A stretch of DNA of 64,000 nucleotides from Picocystis sp. L7 (lineage: Eukaryota; Chlorophyta; Picocystophyceae; Picocystales; Picocystaceae): positions 1-64,000 of the forward strand of contig QXJR01000022.1 in the NCBI GenBank assembly GCA_020975725.1, in the 5' to 3' direction. The notes under the pieces were generated by a model. The model was given only the letters and a program-made list of their open reading frames with translations, ran no database searches and was not told where the DNA came from. Shown here in pieces: positions 1-12,083 of the stretch (positions are counted from its first letter, which is position 1; each line of letters starts with the position of its first letter). Both the position numbers and the translations under genes were made by a program.

Positions 1-21
1 AAACCCTAAACCCTAAACCCC
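1..21. repeat. Telomere, CCCTAAA repeats
   Basis: The first 21 bases are almost three copies of CCCTAAA, the C-rich strand of a TTTAGGG telomere, reading inward from the left chromosome end. This repeat type is known from plants, most green algae and several other algal and protist groups. Unique sequence starts at once at base 22, inside a retroelement methyltransferase domain, with no subtelomeric spacer. Only about three repeats are present, so the real end is probably longer than this sequence. Confidence 0.9.
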
Positions 22-3000
22 TGCAATTTGTAGGAAGTCTTCTTGTAGATGACCAGCAAAAGGGGTGCACTCAATAATGTAGTCAGGTGAACCCAAGCGG
101 CAATGTATGTTGTGTACTGTGGTAAACAGCTCTCTTTCATCTCGTAATCCGTAACTAGGGTGCTGTTTTGATGTGTTTGCTTTTGAGAAGGGTTGGCAGG
201 GCACTCCTGCTATTAGCACATCGATTTTTGGCAGTTTGCGTCGGTGAGCCAGAGATCGGACATCGTTCCCATATCGAAAAATATCGGTACGGGTGAACAG
301 CCCTGGTCGGTCCAGGTGTATATCTGCGAATACCCGTTGAATGACCTGGCGGGCATCTTGTTCTAATTCCACAGCGATGTAATCGATCTGTATCGGGGAC
401 CCTGCGGGAAGCAGATGCCACAAGGCGCGCAGAACAGTCCCCATGCCTGCACAAAGGTCCAATATTCTGATGAGCGGGTAACCGGTCCCTAAGCCTTGTC
501 GCGATAGGTAGTCTGTTGCTATGTTTTGAGGTCCAGGCCTGTATTCTACTGCAAAGGGAGCAAAGTAAGCCAACTTCGCAACCCACCGTTGATCGCGCGG
601 GCTCAGCTGTTCCGCAGATTTGGTTTGTAGATACATGCTGGCTTTGTTGTCTGTCAATACGGTGAAAGGTTGTCCAAACAGCAGGTGGCGCCAATGGTGG
701 AGTGCATATACTATTGCACAGGTTTCCTTTTCAGCAGGATGGTAATTACGCTGTGCTGAGTTGAATTTCTTGGACCAATACTCCACTGGTAGCTAATTGT
801 TAGGAGTGGATTCTTGTAGCAGGACAGCACCCATGCCTTGGTCTGAAGCATCGGTTTCCACCCGTATGGATCGATCTTCATCAAACAACTGCAGAACAGG
901 TCTTGAGGTAAGATGCTGTACCAAATTTTTAAAGGACTTCTCATGCTGATCCTTCCAATAGTGTTGAAAGTCATGCTTGTACTGTTTGCGCGTAAGCTCG
1001 GTGAGGGGCACTGCGAGTTCCACATAATTCTGCACGAAGCGCATATAGAACTTGCATAGCCCCAGGAAAGCCAGGTTCTGTTTGTGCGTAATTGGTCGGG
1101 GGAATTTACGGATGCGCTCTACCAGATGGTCAGCACAGCTGAGCTGTCCGCCTTGGATTTTGAATCCGACCCATTCCAAGGTCTGCTGGAAAAAGTGGCA
1201 TTAGGACTCCTTGAGTCGTACGTCGTTATCCTGGCACACCTGTAAGAACTCTTCCAAATGTTGGAGGTGCCCCTGTTTATCAGCAGAATGGATCAATATG
1301 TCATCCATATATACTTTCAGGAAGGGCAAGTTACCAAAGATGCGATTCATCATTCGCTGGAACATGGCCGGTGCGTTGGCCAGTCCCATAGGCATGACCT
1401 TCCAAATGTAGCTCCCAAAAGGCGTTACCACTGCTGTCTCGTCTATGTCGTTGCGGTCCATAGGAATCTGGTGAAATCCATCGAGCGCATCTACGGAGGA
1501 AAATATGCAGGACTGTCCTAAATTCTGCAGATGATCGTCAATTCTGGGGAGAGAGTATCGGTCCTTAATGGTTGCTGCATTAAGGATGCGGTAGTCGAAA
1601 GCGACTCTCCAACCTCCATCCTTCTTGGGGATGAGGAGTACCGGGGCACCCCAACTGGATCCGGCGCATATATCCATCTTCCCCGCATCCACATATTCTG
1701 TAAGTAGTTCTCGCTGGGCTTCCTGCTGCTGGGGCGAGAGCCGATAGTAGTTGCGATGCACCGGCTGTGTTCCAGGTTCCACATGAATTTTAAAGGACCC
1801 GCCTGGAGTTCGTTCTGCCGGTATATTCGTGCGTTTCTGGAAACACCTCTGGTGTTTCTCCAGTAATTTCTGTAAGCGCTGTTCCTCATCAGAAGTGAGG
1901 TTGCAGGCATTGCTGAGGCGACTGCGGAACGCAGCGGTATCCAGTTCTTCAGCGGTGAGCTCATATGTGGTGTCCAGCGGCTGGACCATCAGCAAGAGGC
2001 ATCCTTCTGACGTAACAGCGTCAGGGACCTCTGAAGCAGGGACAATCAAATCAAGCTTGCGAGACTTGATAAAGGCAGTGTCGCCCTGAACTCGGTGAGT
2101 TTTTCCTTGATAGTCCCTCAACTCCATGATCTGTTCCTGCCAATTCAGCTGCACTAAGAACTTGTGGCAAAAGTCTACACCAAGAATGCAATCAAAGGAT
2201 TCAATGGGGGCTACCCCGAATTGGTGTTGCACCTGGAAGGTTCCAATGGTCAACTGGGCTTCAATGACATGGGCTCGATGCACTGCCGTTCCCACGGCCA
2301 GGCTGAAATTGAAGTATTGTCTTGTAGGTCTCCATGTGACGCGTAGGGGATCACTGCGTTGTAATTCCTCAAAGTATTCTCTGCTGAGAAAGGAGTTGCT
2401 GGCCAGGGTATCTACGTACGCCTGGGTTTTAAGTTCACTAGACCCTGCAGGTCCTATGTAGCCGTCCGCAGTAAGAAACTCACAGCGGGGTCGAGGATTC
2501 GGCGACGCTCGTAGAGGCACCACCTGGTCAGGATAAAGGTTGCTGAGGCAAGAAAGGTCTGACCATGCGTCTATTGATGATGCCTCTCCTGGCTCCATCC
2601 TGACAGCCTCTTCTGTCAGGAGGAGCCCATTCAGTTTTTTGGTATCATAGGCTTGGTTTGCTGGCAGTTCCGGGCATCGTGACCGTAACGTCGGCACCTG
2701 ATACACAAGGAATTGCTGGCGCGTCGCTGTTGCTGGTCCGGGGTCAGTGTAGCTCCCAACGGCAAGTCCTGGAGTTCCTTTTGGAGCTCCACGATCCTTT
2801 TCTGGAGAGATTCTGGTAGGTCTCGGAACCTTTTTGCTGCGCGGCCGCTGGTGCTCCACTTTGGACGGTCCTCCGTAGGCGAGCGCTCCGGTAAGGCATG
2901 GACAACAGCTGTATTTAGGGTCCGGTTGACCTTATTTTCAGCGGGCCGGGGTTGACGATTGGTCATCCGTGACTTTTCGCGTTCCTGTGCCTCAACCTTG

Positions 3001-3900
3001 AGGGCGGTGGCAGCGATGCCCCTGGGAGAGATCTCCGGAACGCTGCCCACATCAACCATCAGTTGCATGTGCTGTTCTAGCTGGTTGCTGATGTTGTAAG
3101 GCAGTCTCATCCGCAGTTTAGTCGCGATGTCGCTCTCACTGACCGTCGGGCATGTAGGATCCTCGCTCATGTTGATTACGAAACTCAGCAACAACAAGCG
3201 ATTCAAGAAGCCGATAACATTCTCTCTGTTTGTGCGGAGTCGCGCTCTCTGAAACTCTTTCCACGCGTCAGGACCTGGGTCTCGGCGCTAGAAGGTTTCC
3301 TTGAGGATCTTGAAGAGTGATATCAAATCACTCACTCTCTTGGGGTCTGACATAATGATGTTGTCAACCATGATTCTGGCTGTACCTTTCAAAGTCTGCA
3401 AGGCTAGAACCACCTGCTGAATGGGGTCCTTTGCGTAGCCCTGTACCCAGCAAGATACCTCGCGGTACCAATGGGTAAGGGCGTACGGGTCTTCAACAAC
3501 CTCCAAGCCTGAGAAGTTGGAAGGTCGCGCCAACGAGACGCCTTGCAAGCGTTGCGATTCCCCCATGGACTTGTAGAGCTTTGTAAGGCTCTGAAGACCT
3601 TCCTCATTCAGCGGTTGAACAACGACCGGCGGGAGAGCATTTTCTTCTTCTAGGAGAGGCTGATCTTCTTCGGAGGAACGGGCGTCTTCCGTCCCGTTCT
3701 CCTTGGTATCTTGAGGCACGTCCTCAAAAGGGGTAGTTTGAGTTCGTTGACGTTGTAGCTAACTTTCCAGGAGGCGCACTTGCTCTGTAAGCGTGGCACG
3801 GGCCTGTTGCTCTCGTGTGAGCTCTTCTCGCAATCGTTGCAAGCGAGTGGCAGTTCCCAACGGGTTCTCTTCTTCGCCGTCACTCATGCTTTCGTAAAGC
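22..3900 (-). mobile_element. Broken Gypsy-type LTR element with DNA methyltransferase domain, cut by telomere
   Basis: Reverse-strand remnant of a Ty3/Gypsy-type polyprotein element. Parts in order from its 5' side: gag (about 2.7-3.9 kb), aspartic protease and reverse transcriptase (about 1.1-2.6 kb), RNase H (about 0.5-1.1 kb), and the first part of a cytosine-5 DNA methyltransferase (up to about 0.5 kb) with the motif I sequence DLCAGMGT and the catalytic-loop sequence GVPCQPFS. Integrase and 3' LTR are absent because the chromosome end lies inside the methyltransferase. The element is broken, with about five breaks, so it is an old copy. The gag resembles the copy at 21,554-22,489 more than the copy at 12,084-13,340, which marks a separate subfamily. 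Confidence 0.85.
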
Positions 3901-4688
3901 TTAGACACTGTTGCGTTACGCGATGCTCAGGACTTACGAGAAGACGGAGGCGACTTTGAGGAGAGGGTTGGGAGGCGTCGAGGCTGGTGGCGCACACCAA
4001 GTCGGCACAAGTGGAAAATAATTTTACATGTTGGGGTCTCGCTTAGGAGTACCCCTTTCGCCCCTCAGCCCTCGGGTTTGGAAAGGCGGCTGACAGCCTG
4101 TCACGCCCCGCCCTCGACGGGTAGACACGCTCTGGGGGGCGCACGTGGGTCCCACGTGCGGATCCGACGGTTGTACGAGCCAGTTCGGTCGTCCAGGCAG
4201 TCTCGATAGTCCCTTCTCGAGACCTCGCCCCGGGGTGGTAGATATGGTGAGGATCTGCTATCGAAAGTCCCGGGTTTCCAGTCGGGTGGCCCCGGGTACC
4301 CTGTCCGATAGTCCCTTACTGTGGTATCAAGCTGTACCGGGGCGTCTCCCGTTGAAAGGGGGTCTTTATCCCCATTCCCTTTGAGCAAGTATGCTGGAAG
4401 GTCGCGACCCTACTGAGGCAGGGTCAGGGGCTCGAAGGGGCCCTGTCCAAGCACGGCTGTGCTACAGAGTAAACAGGAAGAATAGGGACCAGTCAGATTC
4501 TAAACCAGGTACATGCATCGGATGCGGCACTTTCCGTGGATCACTCCTTAAACCATCTTGTCTAACCACGTCTCATATTTGTGGTATACGTTGAATTACT
4601 TTCTTGTTAATATAACTCAACCGCCCTTCCCCGAAGGCTCGATCATGCACAGACTGGTCGTGAATGTCTAGCAGGCCCACGTGACAAT
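3901..4688. other. Probable leader/LTR region of the telomeric Gypsy element
   Basis: No gene is visible. The sequence directly upstream of the reverse-strand gag resembles the region upstream of the related gag at 22,490-23,000, with similar GC-rich blocks such as GACAGCCTG and a CCCACGTG-like stretch. This suggests the element's leader and 5' LTR. I could not find clear TG...CA ends, so the LTR limits are not set. The right part (about 4500-4688) may be unrelated flank. Confidence 0.35.
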
Positions 4689-7600
4689 CGCCTCGGTCCC
4701 TTGGCCGCTGGGAGGTCGTCCACCCAGAGGACCCTTTACAATTGCGTCGTTTCGAGGAGAATGGATCCGAAACTCGGGAGACAGGCCTTTCGAAGCCTCC
4801 GGAGACAGGTGGAGGCCTCGTCACGACCCTTCCTCCCATTCCGAGGCCGCGAAGGGACCTCCTGCTGCCCGACGACGCCTCGGTCCCTTGGCCGCTGGGA
4901 GGTCGTCCACCCGGAAGACCCCTTCCAATTGCGTCGTTTCGAGGAGAATGGATCCGAAACTCGGCAGACAGGCCTTTCGAAGCCTCCGGAGACAGGTGGA
5001 GGCCTCGTCCCGACCCTTCCTCCCATTCCGAGGCCGCGAAGGGACCTCCTGCTGCCCGACGACGCCTCGGTCCCTTGGCCGCTGGGAGGTCGTCCACCCG
5101 GAAGACCCTTTCCAATTGCGTCGTTTCGAGGAGAATGGATCCGAAACTCGGCAGACAGGCCTTTCGAAGCCTCCGGAGACAGGTGGAGGCCTCGTCCCGA
5201 CCCTTCCTCCCATTCCGAGGCCGCGAAGGGACCTCCTGCTGCCCGACGACGCCTCGGTCCCTTGGCCGCTGGGAGGTCGTCCACCCGGAAGACCCCTTCC
5301 AATTGCGTCGTTTCGAGGAGAATGGATCCGAAACTCGGCAGACAGGCCTTTCGAAGCCTCCGGAGACAGGTGGAGGCCTCGTCCCGACCCTTCCTCCCAT
5401 TCCGAGGCCGCGAAGGGACCTCCTGCTGCCCGACGACGCCTCGGTCCCTTGGCCGCTGGGAGGTCGTCCACCCGGAAGACCCCTTCCAATTGCGTCGTTT
5501 CGAGGAGAATGGATCCGAAACTCGGCAGACAGGCCTTTCGAAGCCTCCGGAGACAGGTGGAGGCCTCGTCCCGACCCTTCCTCCCATTCCGAGGCCGCGA
5601 AGGGACCTCCTGCTGCCCGACGACGCCTCGGTCCCTTGGCCGCTGGGAGGTCGTCCACCCGGAAGACCCCTTCCAATTGCGTCGTTTCGAGGAGAATGGA
5701 TCCGAAACTCGGCAGACAGGCCTTTCGAAGCCTCCGGAGACAGGTGGAGGCCTCGTCCCGACCCTTCCTCCCATTCCGAGGCCGCGAAGGGACCTCCTGC
5801 TGCCCGACGACGCCTCGGTCCCTTGGCCGCTGGGAGGTCGTCCACCCGGAAGACCCCTTCCAATTGCGTCGTTTCGAGGAGAATGGATCCGAAACTCGGC
5901 AGACAGGCCTTTCGAAGCCTCCGGAGACAGGTGGAGGCCTCGTCCCGACCCTTCCTCCCATTCCGAGGCCGCGAAGGGACCTCCTGCTGCCCGACGACGC
6001 CTCGGTCCCTTGGCCGCTGGGAGGTCGTCCACCCGGAAGACCCCTTCCAATTGCGTCGTTTCGAGGAGAATGGATCCGAAACTCGGCAGACAGGCCTTTC
6101 GAAGCCTCCGGAGACAGGTGGAGGCCTCGTCCCGACCCCTCCTCCCATTCCGAGGCCGCGAAGGGACCTCCTGCTGCCCGACGACGCCTCGGTCCCTTGG
6201 CCGCTGGGAGGTCGTCCACCCGGAAGACCCTTTCCAATTGCGTCGTTTCGAGGAGAATGGATCCGAAACTCGGCAGACAGGCCTTTCGAAGCCTCCGGAG
6301 ACAGGTGGAGGCCTCGTCCCGACCCTTCCTCCCATTCCGAGGCCGCGAAGGGACCTCCTGCTGCCCGACGACGCCTCGGTCCCTTGGCCGCTGGGAGGTC
6401 GTCCACCCGGAAGACCCCTTCCAATTGCGTCGTTTCGAGGAGAATGGATCCGAAACTCGGCAGACAGGCCTTTCGAAGCCTCCGGAGACAGGTGGAGGCC
6501 TCGTCCCGACCCTTCCTCCCATTCCGAGGCCGCGAAGGGACCTCCTGCTGCCCGACGACGCCTCGGTCCCTTGGCCGCTGGGAGGTCGTCCACCCGGAAG
6601 ACCCCTTCCAATTGCGTCGTTTCGAGGAGAATGGATCCGAAACTCGGCAGACAGGCCTTTCGAAGCCTCCGGAGACAGGTGGAGGCCTCGTCCCGACCCT
6701 TCCTCCCATTCCGAGGCCGCGAAGGGACCTCCTGCTGCCCGACGACGCCTCGGTCCCTTGGCCGTTGGGAGGTCGTCCACCCGGAAGACCCTTTCCAATT
6801 GCGTCGTTTCGAGGAGAATGGATCCGAAACTCGGCAGACAGGCCTTTCGAAGCCTCCGGAGACAGGTGGAGGCCTCGTCCCGACCCTTCCTCCCATTCCG
6901 AGGCCGCGAAGGGACCTCCTGCTGCCCGACGACGCCTCGGTCCCTTGGCCGCTGGGAGGTCGTCCACCCGGAAGACCCCTTCCAATTGCGTCGTTTCGAG
7001 GAGAATGGATCCGAAACTCGGCAGACAGGCCTTTCGAAGCCTCCGGAGACAGGTGGAGGCCTCGTCCCGACCCTTCCTCCCATTCCGAGGCCGCGAAGGG
7101 ACCTCCTGCTGCCCGACGACGCCTCGGTCCCTTGGCCGCTGGGAGGTCGTCCACCCGGAAGACCCCTTCCAATTGCGTCGTTTCGAGGAGAATGGATCCG
7201 AAACTCGGCAGACAGGCCTTTCGAAGCCTCCGGAGACAGGTGGAGGCCTCGTCCCGACCCTTCCTCCCATTCCGAGGCCGCGAAGGGACCTCCTGCTGCC
7301 CGACGACGCCTCGGTCCCTTGGCCGCTGGGAGGTCGTCCACCCGGAAGACCCCTTCCAATTGCGTCGTTTCGAGGAGAATGGATCCGAAACTCGGCAGAC
7401 AGGCCTTTCGAAGCCTCCGGAGACAGGTGGAGGCCTCGTCCCGACCCTTCCTCCCATTCCGAGGCCGCGAAGGGACCTCCTGCTGCCCGACGACGCCTCG
7501 GTCCCTTGGCCGCTGGGAGGTCGTCCACCCGGAAGACCCCTTCCAATTGCGTCGTTTCGAGGAGAATGGATCCGAAACTCGGCAGACAGGCCTTTCGAAG

Positions 7601-9954
7601 CCTCCGGAGACAGGTGGAGGCCTCGTCCCGACCCTTCCTCCCATTCCGAGGCCGCGAAGGGACCTCCTGCTGCCCGACGACGCCTCGGTCCCTTGGCCGC
7701 TGGGAGGTCGTCCACCCGGAAGACCCCTTCCAATTGCGTCGTTTCGAGGAGAATGGATCCGAAACTCGGCAGACAGGCCTTTCGAAGCCTCCGGAGACAG
7801 GTGGAGGCCTCGTCCCGACCCTTCCTCCCATTCCGAGGCCGCGAAGGGACCTCCTGCTGCCCGACGACGCCTCGGTCCCTTGGCCGCTGGGAGGTCGTCC
7901 ACCCGGAAGACCCTTTCCAATTGCGTCGTTTCGAGGAGAATGGATCCGAAACTCGGCAGACAGGCCTTTCGAAGCCTCCGGAGACAGGTGGAGGCCTCGT
8001 CCCGACCCTTCCTCCCATTCCGAGGCCGCGAAGGGACCTCCTGCTGCCCGACGACGCCTCGGTCCCTTGGCCGCTGGGAGGTCGTCCACCCGGAAGACCC
8101 CTTCCAATTGCGTCGTTTCGAGGAGAATGGATCCGAAACTCGGCAGACAGGCCTTTCGAAGCCTCCGGAGACAGGTGGAGGCCTCGTCCCGACCCTTCCT
8201 CCCATTCCGAGGCCGCGAAGGGACCTCCTGCTGCCCGACGACGCCTCGGTCCCTTGGCCGCTGGGAGGTCGTCCACCCGGAAGACCCCTTCCAATTGCGT
8301 CGTTTCGAGGAGAATGGATCCGAAACTCGGCAGACAGGCCTTTCGAAGCCTCCGGAGACAGGTGGAGGCCTCGTCCCGACCCTTCCTCCCATTCCGAGGC
8401 CGCGAAGGGACCTCCTGCTGCCCGACGACGCCTCGGTCCCTTGGCCGCTGGGAGGTCGTCCACCCGGAAGACCCCTTCCAATTGCGTCGTTTCGAGGAGA
8501 ATGGATCCGAAACTCGGCAGACAGGCCTTTCGAAGCCTCCGGAGACAGGTGGAGGCCTCGTCCCGACCCTTCCTCCCATTCCGAGGCCGCGAAGGGACCT
8601 CCTGCTGCCCGACGACGCCTCGGTCCCTTGGCCGCTGGGAGGTCGTCCACCCGGAAGACCCCTTCCAATTGCGTCGTTTCGAGGAGAATGGATCCGAAAC
8701 TCGGCAGACAGGCCTTTCGAAGCCTCCGGAGACAGGTGGAGGCCTCGTCCCGACCCCTCCTCCCATTCCGAGGCCGCGAAGGGACCTCCTGCTGCCCGAC
8801 GACGCCTCGGTCCCTTGGCCGCTGGGAGGTCGTCCACCCGGAAGACCCTTTCCAATTGCGTCGTTTCGAGGAGAATGGATCCGAAACTCGGCAGACAGGC
8901 CTTTCGAAGCCTCCGGAGACAGGTGGAGGCCTCGTCCCGACCCTTCCTCCCATTCCGAGGCCGCGAAGGGACCTCCTGCTGCCCGACGACGCCTCGGTCC
9001 CTTGGCCGCTGGGAGGTCGTCCACCCGGAAGACCCCTTCCAATTGCGTCGTTTCGAGGAGAATGGATCCGAAACTCGGCAGACAGGCCTTTCGAAGCCTC
9101 CGGAGACAGGTGGAGGCCTCGTCCCGACCCTTCCTCCCATTCCGAGGCCGCGAAGGGACCTCCTGCTGCCCGACGACGCCTCGGTCCCTTGGCCGCTGGG
9201 AGGTCGTCCACCCGGAAGACCCCTTCCAATTGCGTCGTTTCGAGGAGAATGGATCCGAAACTCGGCAGACAGGCCTTTCGAAGCCTCCGGAGACAGGTGG
9301 AGGCCTCGTCCCGACCCTTCCTCCCATTCCGAGGCCGCGAAGGGACCTCCTGCTGCCCGACGACGCCTCGGTCCCTTGGCCGCTGGGAGGTCGTCCACCC
9401 GGAAGACCCCTTCCAATTGCGTCGTTTCGAGGAGAATGGATCCGAAACTCGGCAGACAGGCCTTTCGAAGCCTCCGGAGACAGGTGGGGCCTCGTCCCGA
9501 CCCTTCCTCCCATTCCGAGGCCGCGAAGGGACCTCCTGCTGCCCGACGACGCCTCGGTCCCTTGGCCGCTGGGAGGTCGTCCACCCGGAAGACCCCTTCC
9601 AATTGCGTCGTTTCGAGGAGAATGGATCCGAAACTCGGCAGACAGGCCTTTCGAAGCCTCCGGAGACAGGTGGAGGCCTCGTCCCGACCCCTCCTCCCAT
9701 TCCGAGGCCGCGAAGGGACCTCCTGCTGCCCGACGACGCCTCGGTCCCTTGGCCGCTGGGAGGTCGTCCACCCGGAAGACCCCTTCCAATTGCGTCGTTT
9801 CGAGGAGAATGGATCCGAAACTCGGCAGACAGGCCTTTCGAAGCCTCCGGAGACAGGTGGAGGCCTCGTCCCGACCCTTCCTCCCATTCCGAGGCCGCGA
9901 AGGGACCTCCTGCTGCCCGACGACGCCTCGGTCCCTTGGCCGCTGGGAGGTCGT
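4689..9954. repeat. 187-bp tandem satellite, about 28 copies
   Basis: A nearly perfect tandem array with a 187-bp period, measured from successive positions of the GAAGGGACCTCC segment (4851, 5038, 5225 and so on). There are about 28.2 units, GC-rich, each with one GGATCC. Most units differ at only a few variable sites, for example CCCCTTCC against CCCTTTCC. The leftmost unit is the most diverged, as is usual at array edges, and one unit near 9487 is a base short. The consensus has no TA dinucleotide and no TGA or TCA, so no stop codon occurs in any of six frames. Because 187 is not a multiple of 3, every frame runs on for some 1,650-1,770 codons. I read this as a noncoding subtelomeric satellite. 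Confidence 0.95.
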
Positions 9955-10604
9955 GCAGGAGGGAGAGGGTAGACAGCGCTGAAAACGCTGGCAGTCAAGC
10001 GTCGGGATGATTGCGTCTTGGATCCTTTATCGTTTGTAGATTCAGGCATCGTGGGCGCCTGGAAGACTCGTCGGAGTGATTTTGGACGAATTGGTCGTGC
10101 GTCCGAAGGGGTCGGGGTTGTTCCGACAGCTCGTTCGCACAGTACCCGAGGGGTTCACGAAAGTAGGAATGCCCCCCTTTTTCTCTCTGTCTTCGTCTCA
10201 TTCGCGCTCCTGAATACCCCCTTTGGTTCCTTCATCGTGATTGGTCCGAAGTCGGATGTCGTCCTCGGCGGGCATGGATACTTGCTCGGGATGTCCAATG
10301 GCAAATCTGCTACCCAAGGCATTTCCTTTACAGTCCCCGCTGAGTCGCCCCAAGTATCGGGATTCCTTGCTTCTGAACACAAATCGAGGGACAGAGCTTG
10401 GGAGGACCGCGAACTTTTGCAGCCGAACAGGGGCGGGAATCCCGAATCTTAGTGTCGGAATTACACATTCTTACCGTACCGAGTTTCGGGGGCTACGATA
10501 CGGCTCCTGTCAAATACGGGGAAGGTGTCCCGTGGGGGCAGTTTTGTCCCGTGGGGGCAGACCCCAATTCGACCCCTAATCCCTGTTTCGGCACGGGCAT
10601 TTTG
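9955..10604. other. No gene seen; spacer between satellite and gag remnant
   Basis: No protein of recognisable family is visible on either strand. Two tandem copies of GTCCCGTGGGGGCAG lie near 10,527-10,560. The right part may be leader or early gag of the element that begins to be recognisable at about 10,605. Confidence 0.5.
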
Positions 10605-11322
10605 GGGTACCCCTTACATATTGGTATAGGGATGTCCTTTGTTGGTGCCAAGCATATGCCTTTAACCGCCCGATGGAACAACTTGTGTTAGCCATTAATC
10701 AAGCACTCGGCGGTACGGCAAAATCCATGGTTCAAAACCTCATTATGAGAGACCCGGCAGCCCTTAACTCCGTCGAAGACTTGTATGGTTACCTCCGTAA
10801 AACCTTCCAAAATCAAGACCCAGGACCGGAGGCTTGGCGGGAGTTCCACACCGCCCGTATGAAGCGGACAGAAAATGTGCTGCAGTTCCTCAACAGGTTG
10901 GTGCAACTGAGCTTTGTAGTTAATGCAAGCTCCTCACCTGTGTGCCGGACTCTCACGGAACATGACATCTCGGCCCGTTTGCAACATGGCCTCCCAGGCT
11001 ACTTGCAAAGAGCTTTATACAAGCACCTGGATCATCTAATTGATGTGGACAAAGCTCCTGACATGGAGCCTGGAAACCTTGTTGCCGTTATCTTTAAACT
11101 GGAACGGGAAGTACATGAATCAGCAAGGAAAGACTCAAGACAGCCAGCGGACAACTGGAAATTGCAGAGCAAAGGAGTCCGTAACACTGGTACCATGCAT
11201 GGCTTTCCAAATCGATCCAGCATAGCCACAGCGGCAGCGCTACCGTCATCGCATCCAGGTAACTCAAAGGTGAACGGGCAAGCCAAGCGACAGCGAAAGC
11301 GCTTCGATGAATTGGATGAAGA
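10605..11322 (+). mobile_element. Gypsy gag remnant, sister of the inner whole-looking element
   Basis: This stretch is close at DNA and protein level to the gag of the element at 11,323-19,065. Both share the blocks NQDPGPEAWREFHT and LSFVVNASSSPVCRTL. It starts part-way into gag and stops exactly where the LTR of the inner element begins, so the inner element, or a recombination at its LTR, cut it. It is broken and only partial. The sequence to the right of the inner element does not continue this gag (see findings). Confidence 0.75.
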
Positions 11323-12037
11323 TGTAACGGCCAGCGAGGCCTCCCAGGGTCCCTACGAGACCCTGGCCTACGGGACTAGACCCCCGGGACCCCATATGGA
11401 TGAAGGGCAATGGTGTCCCCTCTCAAACAACCGCTGTACCGTTCCGGAACTGGAGTCAGTCCCCTTGGGGGTTCGTATTGAAGGAAGGTCGCCCCGGTTC
11501 AGAACGGGTTTCCTGTAAGGGACATCGGGGATTTAGACCGAAACAGACCGACTGAGGGGGACCGACCCCATCTCTACCTTTGCTTCTGGAAGGTAGGGCT
11601 GGGGTGCTGGACGGTGTCGATGCGACTGCCAGCTCACGTTCGCCCCGGGGCGAACGCAACGGACGGTCAGATGTGACTCTAGGGAGCACGTGGGCTGCCA
11701 TGACACCCCAGTTGCCCCAATTCCAACCGCCAGTGAGAGGCGGTGAGAGAGGTAGACCCTTGGTCCCTCTTTGCTTTGTGATACACTTCTTCTACTTGCC
11801 AAGCCAAGTGCGCAACACGCCTCCTCCTCCGACCCTGACCAACGCAACAGGAAAAAAACCACCTGGACGCTCCAGCACGTTCGTTCTTGCCTCCCACGCC
11901 GGCCGAGGCTCCTTCAACGCAAGGGAGAAGAGAGAGAGAAGAAGACCCCGGTACAAGGGGTGCGAATCCCGTCCACGAGACCCTCGTCACCAAGAGTACG
12001 TGTGTTGGGTCATTCAACCACGGACGCAAGTCTAATA
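11323..12037 (+). repeat. Left LTR of the inner Gypsy-type element
   Basis: Begins TGTAACGGCC at 11,323 and can be aligned with the right LTR to TCTAATA at 12,037 (715 bp). It holds a GC-rich inverted segment (TTCGCCCCGGGGCGAA) near 11,640. The outer limit was set by where the two copies stop matching. The end is not a canonical CA, so it could be off by a few bases. Confidence 0.85.
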
Positions 12038-12083
12038 CTGTCGAAGCCTACTCTTGGGAGAAGACGGCGTTTCGTTCGCAAGA

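Noticed and set aside
4689-9954. CRISPR array or centromeric satellite
   Set aside because: Units are head-to-tail without unique spacers, so not CRISPR. The position next to a telomere and among subtelomeric transposons makes a centromere unlikely, though the near-nucleosome unit length is noted.
4573-10049. Six overlapping reading frames of about 1,650-1,770 codons, three per strand
   Set aside because: They arise because the 187-bp satellite has no stop trinucleotide and a period not divisible by 3. There is no codon bias, domain or start context, so they are not annotated as genes.
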